From: an uncultured Spirochaetales bacterium
Lineage (GTDB): Bacteria > Spirochaetota > Spirochaetia > Sphaerochaetales > Sphaerochaetaceae
Assembly (NCBI GenBank): GCA_934271365.1
Contig: CAKQRI010000041.1
Coordinates: forward strand, 1-14,273
Length of the DNA: 14,273 bases
Reading direction: 5' to 3'
The position numbers and the translations under genes are program-made. Within the stretch, counting starts at the first letter, position 1; each line of letters begins with the position of its first letter. Shown here piece after piece: positions 7,510 through 14,242 of this stretch. Below the pieces are notes generated by a model that was given only the letters and a program-made list of their open reading frames with translations, searched no databases and was not told where the DNA came from.

Positions 7510-8094
7510 ATGCCAAAGATATATACTGAATTAGAGAAGAAGAATATACGGAAGTCACTTAGGGTAGAGGGGGCTAAGTGCCTGGCTCTCTATGGGGTGA
7601 AGAAGACTACAGTTGATGAGATTGTACGGAGAGTGAATATTCCAAAAGGAACATTCTATCTTTTCTATAAATCAAAGGAATCGCTTTTCTTTGATATCAT
7701 ATGCAGCTTTTCTGATGATGCAGAGGAGATGTATCTTGAGATGCTTCAGAATCTTGATGAGAACCATATAGTGACATCTCTTACAGATGTATTCATGGCC
7801 ATTGCGATGAAGTTCTATAATGATGGAATCTACAGAATCCTTGATGAAGGGGAGCTTGAGCTGATCATGAGGCCTCTGTCAGGAGAAAAAGTGATTGATA
7901 TGAGGGAGAAGCAGAAAGGGATGCTTAAGCGGCTATTCTCTTATTTCTCTATCGATGATAAGGATGATATAGAATCATTCTCAGCTGGATTTGAGGCATC
8001 TCTCTATATCTTCCTGCATAGCTCCAGGATAGATGACATAGAAAAAGCCCTCAGAGCTATAATCCGGGGGCTTGTTCTTCAGATGGTTGAATGA
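7510..8094 (+). CDS. TetR/AcrR family transcriptional regulator
   Basis: One-component repressor, expected to bind DNA as a dimer and release it on ligand binding. The N-terminal domain has the standard arrangement, with a helix-turn-helix at about residues 32-62: KTTVDEIVRRVNIPKGTFY followed by the typical LFYKSKESLFFDII. The C-terminal ligand domain (about 65-194) is not recognisable at family level, as is usual. At 194 aa the length is normal. The ribosome site is weak (AAGAAGTG just upstream). The gene is divergent from msmX with a 24-bp palindrome in the shared region, so autoregulation and perhaps control of msmX are plausible. This is inferred from position only. Its stop codon directly abuts that of the convergent CorC-type gene, forming TGATCA. 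Confidence 0.92.
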   Translation: MPKIYTELEKKNIRKSLRVEGAKCLALYGVKKTTVDEIVRRVNIPKGTFYLFYKSKESLFFDIICSFSDDAEEMYLEMLQNLDENHIVTSLTDVFMAIAMKFYNDGIYRILDEGELELIMRPLSGEKVIDMREKQKGMLKRLFSYFSIDDKDDIESFSAGFEASLYIFLHSSRIDDIEKALRAIIRGLVLQMVE

Positions 8095-9432
8095 TCACTC
8101 ATCTGCTTTCTTATTGCCATCTTCAGAAATGACTTTCTTTACAATCACTTCTACGATTCTCCTGTCTTCTATCTTAGTTACATGGAAAGAGAATCCATCC
8201 CGCTCTAAATCGAGCTGTGTTCCATCCTCAGGGATTGTAGATAGCGTAGAGAGGATAAGTCCGCCGATTGTATCATAGTCCTCATTCTCTGGAATATCAT
8301 ATACCTCGGTGAAGTCGTTGAAGTCTTCAATTGTCGTATCTCCTGAGACCTTCCATGTATTCTCATCAATCTCAACAATGTCTTCCTGCTCTTCAGAATC
8401 GAATTCATCGTAGATGTTTCCTACAATCTCCTCAAGAAGGTCTTCAAGCGTGATTATGCCTGCAAACTGGCCATATTCATCTATGACAATTGCCATGTGG
8501 ATCTTCTTCTCCTGCATATCAGAGAAGAGCTTATCTGCATGGATTGAGTCTGGAACAAGATAAGGCTCTCTTATGAGATTCTTGAAAGGCTTCCTTTCCT
8601 TATCTGTGAGGTTCAGGAGGAATTCCTTTGCGATGATTGTTCCTTTTATGTCATTGATGTTCTCACCATATACCGGGAACCGAGAGAATCCAGTCTCTTT
8701 TATAAGGGCAAGGATATCACGTTCGGGAGTATCTTCCTGAAGCGCAACGACATCCGCTTCCCTGGTCATTACATCATCGACGGCGATATCGTTGAAGTCG
8801 AATACATTCTGTATCCATTCCTGCTCATCTTCCTCGATCTTTCCAGCATCTCCAGAGGATTCTACCATCAGGCGAATATCCTCTTCTGTGACCTCATCAT
8901 CTCCGCCATCTGTCTTAAGATGCAGTATCCTGAGCACAAGATTGGTGCAGCTTGACAGAAGCCATATGACAGGCTTCATGAAAAGGGCAAGGGATGAGAG
9001 GATGCCTACTGCAGCTTTTGCCCATAGCTCTGTCTTCTGCTGTGCAATCCTCTTAGGCACAAGCTCTCCGAAGATCAGGGTGAAGAATGAGATGATGATT
9101 GTGATCAGGACGACAGAGACTGTATTCATCAGTGAATATGGTCCATGCCAGCCAGCTTTCATGAATAAGCTGACAAGATGCTCAGATAGAACATCTGCGG
9201 AGAATGCTGCACCTAGGAATCCTGCAAGCGTGATTGCAATCTGTATAGTAGAGAGGAAGCCTGAAGGATTATCAATCATCTTAAGAAGCTTTGCGGCTTT
9301 CCTATCACCTTCCTCTGCTTCCTTCTTGATCTTTGCAGAGTTGAGCGAGACAACTGCAATCTCTGTTCCTGCAAAGAGTGCATTGATCAATATCATTATA
9401 ATCTGGACTATTATCGTTGCTGTTACTGACAC
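8095..9432 (-). CDS. CNNM/CorC family membrane protein with CBS domains (HlyC/CorC type)
   Basis: Membrane protein of the DUF21 (CNNM) - CBS pair - CorC_HlyC architecture, linked to Mg2+/Co2+ transport or efflux and to metal tolerance. The N-terminal DUF21 region (about 1-185) holds several hydrophobic helices, including NALFAGTEIAVVSL (17-30) and FGELVPKRIA (121-130). The region from about 205 to 335 is the CBS pair, with DDVMTREADV (219-228) and VIDEYGQFAGIITLEDLLEEIVG (316-338). The C-terminal transporter-associated domain follows (about 355-435). The 445-aa length is standard. Translation starts at GTG (9432), supported by AAAAGGAG 6 nt upstream. The gene lies downstream of a tRNA-Gly and a short ORF on the same strand with no terminator in between, so co-transcription is possible. 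The older name hemolysin does not imply toxicity. Confidence 0.94.
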   Translation of the reverse strand: MSVTATIIVQIIMILINALFAGTEIAVVSLNSAKIKKEAEEGDRKAAKLLKMIDNPSGFLSTIQIAITLAGFLGAAFSADVLSEHLVSLFMKAGWHGPYSLMNTVSVVLITIIISFFTLIFGELVPKRIAQQKTELWAKAAVGILSSLALFMKPVIWLLSSCTNLVLRILHLKTDGGDDEVTEEDIRLMVESSGDAGKIEEDEQEWIQNVFDFNDIAVDDVMTREADVVALQEDTPERDILALIKETGFSRFPVYGENINDIKGTIIAKEFLLNLTDKERKPFKNLIREPYLVPDSIHADKLFSDMQEKKIHMAIVIDEYGQFAGIITLEDLLEEIVGNIYDEFDSEEQEDIVEIDENTWKVSGDTTIEDFNDFTEVYDIPENEDYDTIGGLILSTLSTIPEDGTQLDLERDGFSFHVTKIEDRRIVEVIVKKVISEDGNKKADE

Positions 9433-9438
9433 TTTAAA

Positions 9439-9446
9439 CTCCTTTT
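9439..9446 (-). promoter_or_regulatory. Shine-Dalgarno site supporting the GTG start of the CorC-type gene
   Basis: AAAAGGAG on the minus strand, 6 nt before the GTG at 9432. No in-frame ATG with a comparable site is seen nearby. Confidence 0.75.
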
Positions 9447-9470
9447 GATTCTGAATTTCTTTTCTTTCAT

Positions 9471-9599
9471 TCAGAGCAGGAGCTTGATCAGCGTTTCATC
9501 CATCCTTTTCAGGGGAGGAACCTCTTCGGCATTCTGTATGCCTTGTAAATTACCACCAGGGCCTTCGTCCACTTGGGCGTATTCCTTTGCACATTTCAT
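9471..9599 (-). CDS. Unrecognised 42-codon ORF between tRNA-Gly and the CorC-type gene
   Basis: ATG at 9599 to TGA at 9471, minus strand, encoding 42 residues with an acidic, Gly/Pro-containing middle (QVDEGPGGNLQ, 9-19) and a Leu-rich end (KLLL). I do not recognise it. It begins 20 nt after the tRNA discriminator base and has no Shine-Dalgarno sequence. The same frame stays open upstream through the tRNA. GC is about 49% (63 of 129), higher than the AT-leaning neighbours. The segment also contains a small perfect hairpin (GGCAT/ATGCC at 9517-9531) and could instead be a structured RNA or spacer processed from the tRNA transcript. An inverted repeat CTGAAT/ATTCAG (9451-9474) overlaps its stop codon. 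Coding status is doubtful. Confidence 0.25.
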   Translation of the reverse strand: MKCAKEYAQVDEGPGGNLQGIQNAEEVPPLKRMDETLIKLLL

Positions 9600-9619
9600 C
9601 CGTGCGAAATAAAGTAAAT

Positions 9620-9691
9620 AGCGGACGGCGGGAGTCGAACCCGTATAGCAAGCTTGGGAAGCTCGAATAATAACCGTTATATGACGTCCGC
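9620..9691 (-). tRNA. tRNA-Gly (anticodon CCC)
   Basis: Cloverleaf read on the minus strand: acceptor GCGGACG/CGTCCGC with U discriminator at 9620 (usual for bacterial tRNA-Gly); D-arm of three pairs with GG in the loop; anticodon stem CGAGC/GCTTG around the loop TTCCCAA, giving anticodon CCC; 4-nt variable loop; T-arm ACGGG-TTCGACT-CCCGC with one A-C mismatch at its base. No CCA is encoded. It reads GGG codons. A promoter-like pair lies just upstream (9704-9732). Confidence 0.92.
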
Positions 9692-9703
9692 AGCTATTTT
9701 TAG

Positions 9704-9732
9704 AGAATACATTAACTTTGATGCAAAGGCAA
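9704..9732 (-). promoter_or_regulatory. Probable promoter of tRNA-Gly
   Basis: On the minus strand, TTGCCT (9727-9732) and TATTCT (9704-9709) are separated by 17 nt and end 12 nt before the tRNA 5' end. Each box matches the consensus at 4 of 6 positions. It overlaps the divergent manA promoter. Confidence 0.45.
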
Positions 9733-9747
9733 GTATTACGTTATGAT
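9718..9747 (+). promoter_or_regulatory. Probable manA promoter, close to the start codon
   Basis: TTGATG (9718-9723), 18-nt spacer and TATGAT (9742-9747). An alternative -10 TATACT sits at 9747-9752. The predicted start is within about 5 nt of the ATG at 9759, and no Shine-Dalgarno sequence is visible, implying a leaderless or very short-leader mRNA. Confidence 0.45.
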
Positions 9748-9758
9748 ATACTGAGTAT

Positions 9759-10898
9759 ATGGATATTATCAGACTTTATGGCGTTGTTAAGGAATATGTA
9801 TGGGGAAACAGTGATTATATACCTTCCCTTATTGGCGGGGCTGATGGAAAGCCTAAGGCAGAGCTCTGGATGGGGACCCATAGCTCAGGAGAGGCCACAC
9901 TTGATGATGGAGAGGCTCTTTCCTCATATCTGGAAAAGCACCCGGAGACTTTTGGCCACTCACATCTTCCTCTTCTTTTCAAGGTTCTTGCAATACAGAA
10001 TCCGCTTTCAATGCAGTGCCATCCGGATAAGAAGCAGGCAGAAGAGGGCTGGAAGAGGGAGAAAGAGCTGAGAAACAAAGGCCTTGTGCATAATTATCAG
10101 GATGATAATGAGAAGGCTGAGGTCATAGCAGCGATAACACCGATCACAGCGATGTGCGCATTCAGAGGCTTTGATGAGATCATCAGAGGATTCAAGACTG
10201 TCATCCCTTCATCTTTTGGGAGGCTGCTCTCTGAGTCTTTGGATATAAGAAGCCTGTTCTTTGCTCTTTATTCACTGAATCCATCTGATAAGGATGCGCT
10301 TCTTGAAGAATATAGGATATCTGTAGAAAAATCAGATGAAGCTTCCTGGCAGGGGAATTTCCTGACAGAGCATGGTATTGCAGAGCGCCTTCTGGAGTTC
10401 TATCCAGATGATATAGGCACACTGAGCCCATATATGCTGAATGTTGTTCATCTTCAGATAGGAGAAGCTCTTTATCTGAAGCCTGGCACGCTTCATGCAT
10501 ATGTTCTAGGAAACGGTGTAGAGCTTATGAGTGCCTCTGATAATGTACTCCGTGGCGGACTTACAAAGAAGCATATGGATCTTGATGAGCTTGGGCGCAT
10601 CATGTCATTCTCAGGCGGACCTGTTGAGAAAGTGAAAAGCAGACTGGATTCAAATGGCCGCAGGATTTATGATGTTCCATCATCTTCATTTGCTCTCTCA
10701 TCTGCTCAGAGCGGGGAATATCTGATAAAGGAATCAAGATTCAGAATCGGAATAGTAATCGAGGGCATTGTCCGATTCTCGGATTCCGGTGAGTCCCTTA
10801 CTTTCAGCAAAGGAAGCATATTCATGATCGGAAAGGATCAGAGAGAGTATCTGATGAGAGTCCGTGGCCTTGTATATTTCGCTGAGGTCCCAGAGTGA
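9759..10898 (+). CDS. manA: Mannose-6-phosphate isomerase, class I
   Basis: Zinc enzyme interconverting mannose-6-phosphate and fructose-6-phosphate, so it links mannose use and mannosylation precursors to glycolysis. The type I cupin protein has 379 aa, a normal length. The visible Zn ligands are Gln86 and His88 in MQCHPDKKQAEEGW, Glu121 in DDNEKAEVIAA, and His246 in LKPGTLHAYVLGNGVELM. Arg265 in SDNVLRGGLT corresponds to the conserved catalytic arginine. LKGV-like and WG motifs at the N-terminus (LYGVVKEYVWGN, 6-17) support the start at ATG 9759, although no ribosome site is seen. It is followed after 1 bp by an exonuclease gene and is probably co-transcribed with it. All key residues are intact. 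The physiological sugar source is not evident from the neighbours. Confidence 0.95.
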   Translation: MDIIRLYGVVKEYVWGNSDYIPSLIGGADGKPKAELWMGTHSSGEATLDDGEALSSYLEKHPETFGHSHLPLLFKVLAIQNPLSMQCHPDKKQAEEGWKREKELRNKGLVHNYQDDNEKAEVIAAITPITAMCAFRGFDEIIRGFKTVIPSSFGRLLSESLDIRSLFFALYSLNPSDKDALLEEYRISVEKSDEASWQGNFLTEHGIAERLLEFYPDDIGTLSPYMLNVVHLQIGEALYLKPGTLHAYVLGNGVELMSASDNVLRGGLTKKHMDLDELGRIMSFSGGPVEKVKSRLDSNGRRIYDVPSSSFALSSAQSGEYLIKESRFRIGIVIEGIVRFSDSGESLTFSKGSIFMIGKDQREYLMRVRGLVYFAEVPE

Positions 10899-10899
10899 T

Positions 10900-11484
10900 A
10901 TGCAATACGTGGCTATAGACTTTGAAACAGCTAGCAGACGCAGCAATAGTGCATGCTCAATAGGACTTGTGAGGTTTGATGAGGAAGGTGTGAAGATGGG
11001 TGAGTACTATTCTCTGATAAAGCCGCCTTATTCTGTCTTTGATCCGCTATGCGTATCAATACACCATATAAGGTCAGAGGATGTAGAGAATGCTCCGGAT
11101 TTCAGTGAGATATGGGATGATATATCATCTTTTATCTCCTCTTCGCCTCTTGTTGCCCATAATGCGCAGTTTGATATGAATGTGCTGGCTTCAACTCTTG
11201 ATTATTATAGAATACCGATTCCTGCAATCGACTATTACTGCACGCTTTCCCTTTCCAGAAAGCTATGGCAGAAGCCTAGCTATGCACTTACGAATCTTGC
11301 TCTTGATCTTGGCTGGAGCTATGATGCCCACAATGCTCTTGCAGATGCGGAAACAGCGGGTAGGCTCTTCTCAAGGCTCTGCGGTGAATATCTGTTTGAT
11401 GATGTGCTGTTCTCCAGATTCATGAAGAGGCTATATAAGAAGAGCGATAATCCATTTCCCCGGAGCTTAGCAAAACATTCTTAG
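10900..11484 (+). CDS. 3'-5' exonuclease, DnaQ-like DEDDh family
   Basis: Single-domain exonuclease of the DNA polymerase III epsilon/RNase T superfamily, degrading DNA or RNA 3' ends with two metal ions. The five catalytic residues are visible: Asp7 and Glu9 in AIDFETA (5-11), Asp92 in VAHNAQFDMNVL (85-96), and His144 and Asp149 in YDAHNALADAETAGRLF (141-157), giving the DEDDh type. At 194 aa the protein is little more than the catalytic domain. I chose the ATG at 10900, 1 bp after the manA stop (TGATATG), because the conserved strand VAIDFET starts immediately. A longer GTG start at 10864 would only add residues overlapping manA. Translation is probably coupled to manA. The 3' end overlaps the convergent PAP2 gene by 18 bp. 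The biological substrate is not predictable. Confidence 0.92.
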   Translation: MQYVAIDFETASRRSNSACSIGLVRFDEEGVKMGEYYSLIKPPYSVFDPLCVSIHHIRSEDVENAPDFSEIWDDISSFISSSPLVAHNAQFDMNVLASTLDYYRIPIPAIDYYCTLSLSRKLWQKPSYALTNLALDLGWSYDAHNALADAETAGRLFSRLCGEYLFDDVLFSRFMKRLYKKSDNPFPRSLAKHS

Positions 11485-12357
11485 CTTCTTCCCGATTGCA
11501 GGATAGATGAATGTTGCCCATAGCCCGAAAAACAGATAGCCAAGCAGCTTTCCGATGTAAAGCGGGAAGATGGAACGGAGGGCAAGCACTCCAGCACCTC
11601 CGATGGCAAGTCCTATGATGAGTGCTGTTATTCTTGCACTCCATCTATCTGCAGGCCTGAAGTCCAGATATTTTCTATCGAGCATTATTCCAAGGACAGC
11701 AGATGAGCCCAGTGCAAGAGTATCCATAAGGTCCTTAAGCAGTCTTGGATCACTGCCTTTTTTCAGAAGAATTGCAGCAGTTAGAGCCACAGCAAATGAA
11801 ATAGAGGAGAAGATGGATGTAAAGACCATAAGTGCCTCTTCTCTTTCATATAGTCTTATGAAGAGCGGTGGCAGCACCAGCGCTGAGAGCAGGCCGAGAA
11901 ATGTTCCGAAGATTACATCTGATGGCCAGTGGACTCCTAGGTATAGTCTTGAAAGTGGCGTGAGGATTATAGCTATAGCAGATAGTATGATTATGGCTTT
12001 ATTCTTGAAAAGATGGATAAGCGTTCCATAGAATGAAGATGCTGTAACTGAATGTCCTGATGGGAAAGAGTAGCCTGTTGCAGAGCCCTCTCTTAGAGGC
12101 TTTATCAGCTCTGGATATTCCATAAAAGGCCTTGGAACCCTGAAAATGCATTTCAGTACCTGCATTGCAGATATTGCAGATAGCTCTGTCAGAAGCAGGG
12201 CAATGCCCTTCTTCTTTGATAAGCACCAGTAAATGAATAAAGTGATGAGGAGAGGCAGCGGAAGCTCTCCGAGAAAAGATGCCGCATTCGCGATTGCAGA
12301 TAATACCGGCCCTCTTATGCTCTGCAGATATAGAAGAATGGAAAGCTGTATGTTCAT
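11467..12357 (-). CDS. PAP2 superfamily membrane phosphatase
   Basis: Integral-membrane lipid phosphatase of the PAP2 family, related to enzymes acting on undecaprenyl pyrophosphate or phosphatidic/phosphatidylglycerol phosphates. All three signature motifs are intact: KCIFRVPRP (69-77), FPSGHS (98-103, catalytic His102) and SRLYLGVHWPSD (136-147, with Arg137, His143 and Asp147). The hydrophobic segments before and between the motifs fit the six-helix core. About 110 further residues (185-296) form extra hydrophobic segments of unknown role, making it somewhat longer than minimal PAP2 proteins. AAGGAAA (12362-12368) supports the ATG. The gene is divergent from nhaC and overlaps the exonuclease gene at the tail by 18 bp. 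The exact lipid substrate is unknown. Confidence 0.93.
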   Translation of the reverse strand: MNIQLSILLYLQSIRGPVLSAIANAASFLGELPLPLLITLFIYWCLSKKKGIALLLTELSAISAMQVLKCIFRVPRPFMEYPELIKPLREGSATGYSFPSGHSVTASSFYGTLIHLFKNKAIIILSAIAIILTPLSRLYLGVHWPSDVIFGTFLGLLSALVLPPLFIRLYEREEALMVFTSIFSSISFAVALTAAILLKKGSDPRLLKDLMDTLALGSSAVLGIMLDRKYLDFRPADRWSARITALIIGLAIGGAGVLALRSIFPLYIGKLLGYLFFGLWATFIYPAIGKKLRMFC

Positions 12358-12414
12358 ATTATTTCCTTATATATGAATTGCAGTGCTTTGTGCAGTCCGT
12401 TGATGTTGAATGTG

Positions 12415-12430
12415 TGTTATTATCATAACA
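12415..12430. promoter_or_regulatory. Inverted repeat between the PAP2 and nhaC genes
   Basis: TGTTAT-TATC-ATAACA is a perfect 6+4+6 inverted repeat in the divergent region (12358-12527). It could be an operator for either gene. I cannot assign a regulator. Confidence 0.3.
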
Positions 12431-12453
12431 GTATGTAATAAATTTGATCATAA

Positions 12454-12480
12454 TTGATGCAAAACAGTAGAGTCTATTAT
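12454..12480 (+). promoter_or_regulatory. Weak candidate promoter for nhaC
   Basis: TTGATG (12454-12459) and TATTAT (12475-12480) with a 15-nt spacer, shorter than optimal. The leader would be about 40 nt, with GGGG at 12517-12520 as ribosome site. Confidence 0.25.
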
Positions 12481-12527
12481 TTTTTTGGAGTATTCTCTCA
12501 TTAAATAAACATAAATGGGGTATATTA

Positions 12528-14171
12528 ATGGAACACTTTGGTGCATTGGGGCTTGTCCCGCCTATTCTAACTATTACGCTCGCATTTCTTACCAAGGATG
12601 TCATTGTATCTTTATTCCTTGGAATCCTATCAGGAACCCTTATCGTTGCAGGTGGAAATCCGGCAGCTGCTGTTCTCAATCTCACAGATGGTCTTGCAGA
12701 TTCCCTCTGTGAAGGCTGGAATATAAGGATATTCCTTTTCTGTGCACTTCTTGGAGGCCTTGTCGGCATGCTCTCAAGAACCGGTGCATCCAGAGCCTTC
12801 GGACGCTGGGCTGCAAAGAGGATCAACAGTCCTAAGACAAGCATGCTGATGGCATGGTTCTGCGGTCTTATAATCTTTATTGATGATTATTTCAATTCGC
12901 TTGCTGTAGGAACTGTTATGCGCCCTATTACAGATAAGAACAATGTTCCGCGTGCTAAGCTGAGCTATATACTTGACTCAACTGCAGCGCCGGTGTGCAT
13001 TCTTGTTCCTATTTCATCCTGGGTTATAACAGTCATGTCTATTGTAAAGGGCAGTGAGGGCTTCGAGATCTTCGGAATCTCAGAATTCGCATTCTTCATC
13101 AGGGCTGTACCTTATAATATCTATGCAATCCTTACTCTCGTCATGGTGATAACAATGATTTACATCGGCCGTGATTATGGTCCGATGAAGAAGAGCACAG
13201 AGCTTGCAGCTAAGGGAATCCTGTTCAATACAGCATATGGTGATGCTCCAGGAGAGGTTGCGCTTGAAGGTGATGATAAGGCTGATAAGGCAATAGCATG
13301 GGATATGATCCTTCCTATAATCGTTCTGATTATCTCTTCCCTTATCCTGTTCCCTATGGTCACTTATATCACTACAGCTGGGTCTGAAGGCTGTTCTATC
13401 AGGGATGCCATGCATATGATGAGCCTTGGTGAGGCTTTCAATAATACAGATGCATCTATGGCGCTCTTCTATGCTGCGGTGATTACAACTGCAATCACTT
13501 ATATTTATTATCTCTGCAGAAGGCTGTTCTCCATAAAGGATGCAAGTGAGGCTCTTGTAAGCGGAATCAAGTCAATGGTTCCAGCTCTTATCATCCTTAC
13601 AATGGCATGGACAATCGGAGGCATAATCAAATCATCTCCTGCTGATGGAGGTCTTGGCCTTGCTTCATATCTGTCTGAAGTAGTAGTGGGTGGAGGATTC
13701 CCTCTTGCACTGGTACCTGTGATTGTATTTGCGCTCTCTGCATTGATTGCCTTTGCAACAGGAACAAGCTGGGGAACATTTGCAATAATGATTCCTATAA
13801 CAATGCCTATTGCTGTAGGTCTTGGACAGGCAAAGGGCCTTGATATGTCAGGCCTCCTGAATGCAACTATGATCTGCGTATCTGCTGTTCTTGGCGGAGC
13901 TGTATTCGGAGACCATGCTTCTCCTATCTCAGATACAACGATTCTCTCTTCAACAGGTGCTGGCTGTCCTCATCTTGAGCATGTTGCAACACAGCTTCCT
14001 TATGCAGTCACAGTTGCGGTCTGCTCAGGAATCGGATTCATTGTTGGAGGTTTCTCACTTTCAGCTGTATATGCATGGATTGCAGCTCTTATCTGCTTTG
14101 TGCTGGCAATGATCTTCCTGCCTCGTCTTCTTGGCGATAAGGACATTCTCCATTCTGGTAAAAAAGCATAA
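12528..14171 (+). CDS. nhaC: Na+/H+ antiporter, NhaC family
   Basis: Inner-membrane secondary transporter of the NhaC branch of the ion transporter superfamily. The family includes Na+/H+ and malate-Na+/lactate-H+ exchangers, so the exact substrate pair is uncertain. The 547 residues form about a dozen hydrophobic segments. Characteristic motifs are IIFIDDYFNSLAVG (115-128, with the paired acidic residues Asp119/Asp120), the short LDSTAAPVCILVPISSW (149-165), TGTSWGTFAIMIPI (411-424) and GDHASPISDTTILSSTGAG (461-479). A hydrophilic loop lies at about residues 215-257. The ATG at 12528 follows GGGG at 12517-12520, and the N-terminus (GLVPPILTITLAFLTKDV) fits the family. The gene is monocistronic as seen here, with an intrinsic terminator 26 bp after the stop. 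It probably contributes to pH or sodium homeostasis. Confidence 0.94.
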   Translation: MEHFGALGLVPPILTITLAFLTKDVIVSLFLGILSGTLIVAGGNPAAAVLNLTDGLADSLCEGWNIRIFLFCALLGGLVGMLSRTGASRAFGRWAAKRINSPKTSMLMAWFCGLIIFIDDYFNSLAVGTVMRPITDKNNVPRAKLSYILDSTAAPVCILVPISSWVITVMSIVKGSEGFEIFGISEFAFFIRAVPYNIYAILTLVMVITMIYIGRDYGPMKKSTELAAKGILFNTAYGDAPGEVALEGDDKADKAIAWDMILPIIVLIISSLILFPMVTYITTAGSEGCSIRDAMHMMSLGEAFNNTDASMALFYAAVITTAITYIYYLCRRLFSIKDASEALVSGIKSMVPALIILTMAWTIGGIIKSSPADGGLGLASYLSEVVVGGGFPLALVPVIVFALSALIAFATGTSWGTFAIMIPITMPIAVGLGQAKGLDMSGLLNATMICVSAVLGGAVFGDHASPISDTTILSSTGAGCPHLEHVATQLPYAVTVAVCSGIGFIVGGFSLSAVYAWIAALICFVLAMIFLPRLLGDKDILHSGKKA

Positions 14172-14197
14172 TATTCATATTTTTGATATAGGAGGGG

Positions 14198-14242
14198 GAG
14201 CTGTTTCATAATTAGAAAAAAATGAAGCAGCTCTTTTCTTTT
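14198..14242 (+). terminator. Intrinsic terminator of nhaC
   Basis: Twelve-bp stem: GAGCTGTTTCAT (14198-14209) pairs with ATGAAGCAGCTC (14222-14233) with one G-U pair. It has a 12-nt loop and is followed by TTTTCTTTT. The last ~30 bp of the window show nothing further. Confidence 0.85.

Noticed and set aside
8792..9448. 218-aa plus-strand ORF opposite the CorC-type gene
   Set aside because: Antisense to a well-supported gene. The translation is Ser/Cys-rich and low in pattern, typical of a mirror frame.
9433..9619. SRP RNA, 6S RNA or RNase P RNA next to the tRNA
   Set aside because: None of the conserved sequence cores of these RNAs is visible on either strand.
10864..10899. GTG start adding 12 residues to the exonuclease
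   Set aside because: The extra residues overlap manA. The DxE catalytic strand begins immediately after the ATG at 10900, which is the usual layout of the family.
12441..12459. FNR/CRP-like site (TTGAT repeat) before nhaC
   Set aside because: The two TTGAT units are direct, not inverted, so the required dyad symmetry is absent.
12359..12844. 161-aa minus-strand ORF upstream of and within nhaC
   Set aside because: Overlaps the nhaC N-terminal region and shows no recognisable domain; the nhaC frame is clearly coding.
14191..14215. AGGAGGGGG after nhaC as a ribosome site for a short gene
   Set aside because: No start codon with an open frame follows. The sequence forms the left arm of the terminator hairpin.
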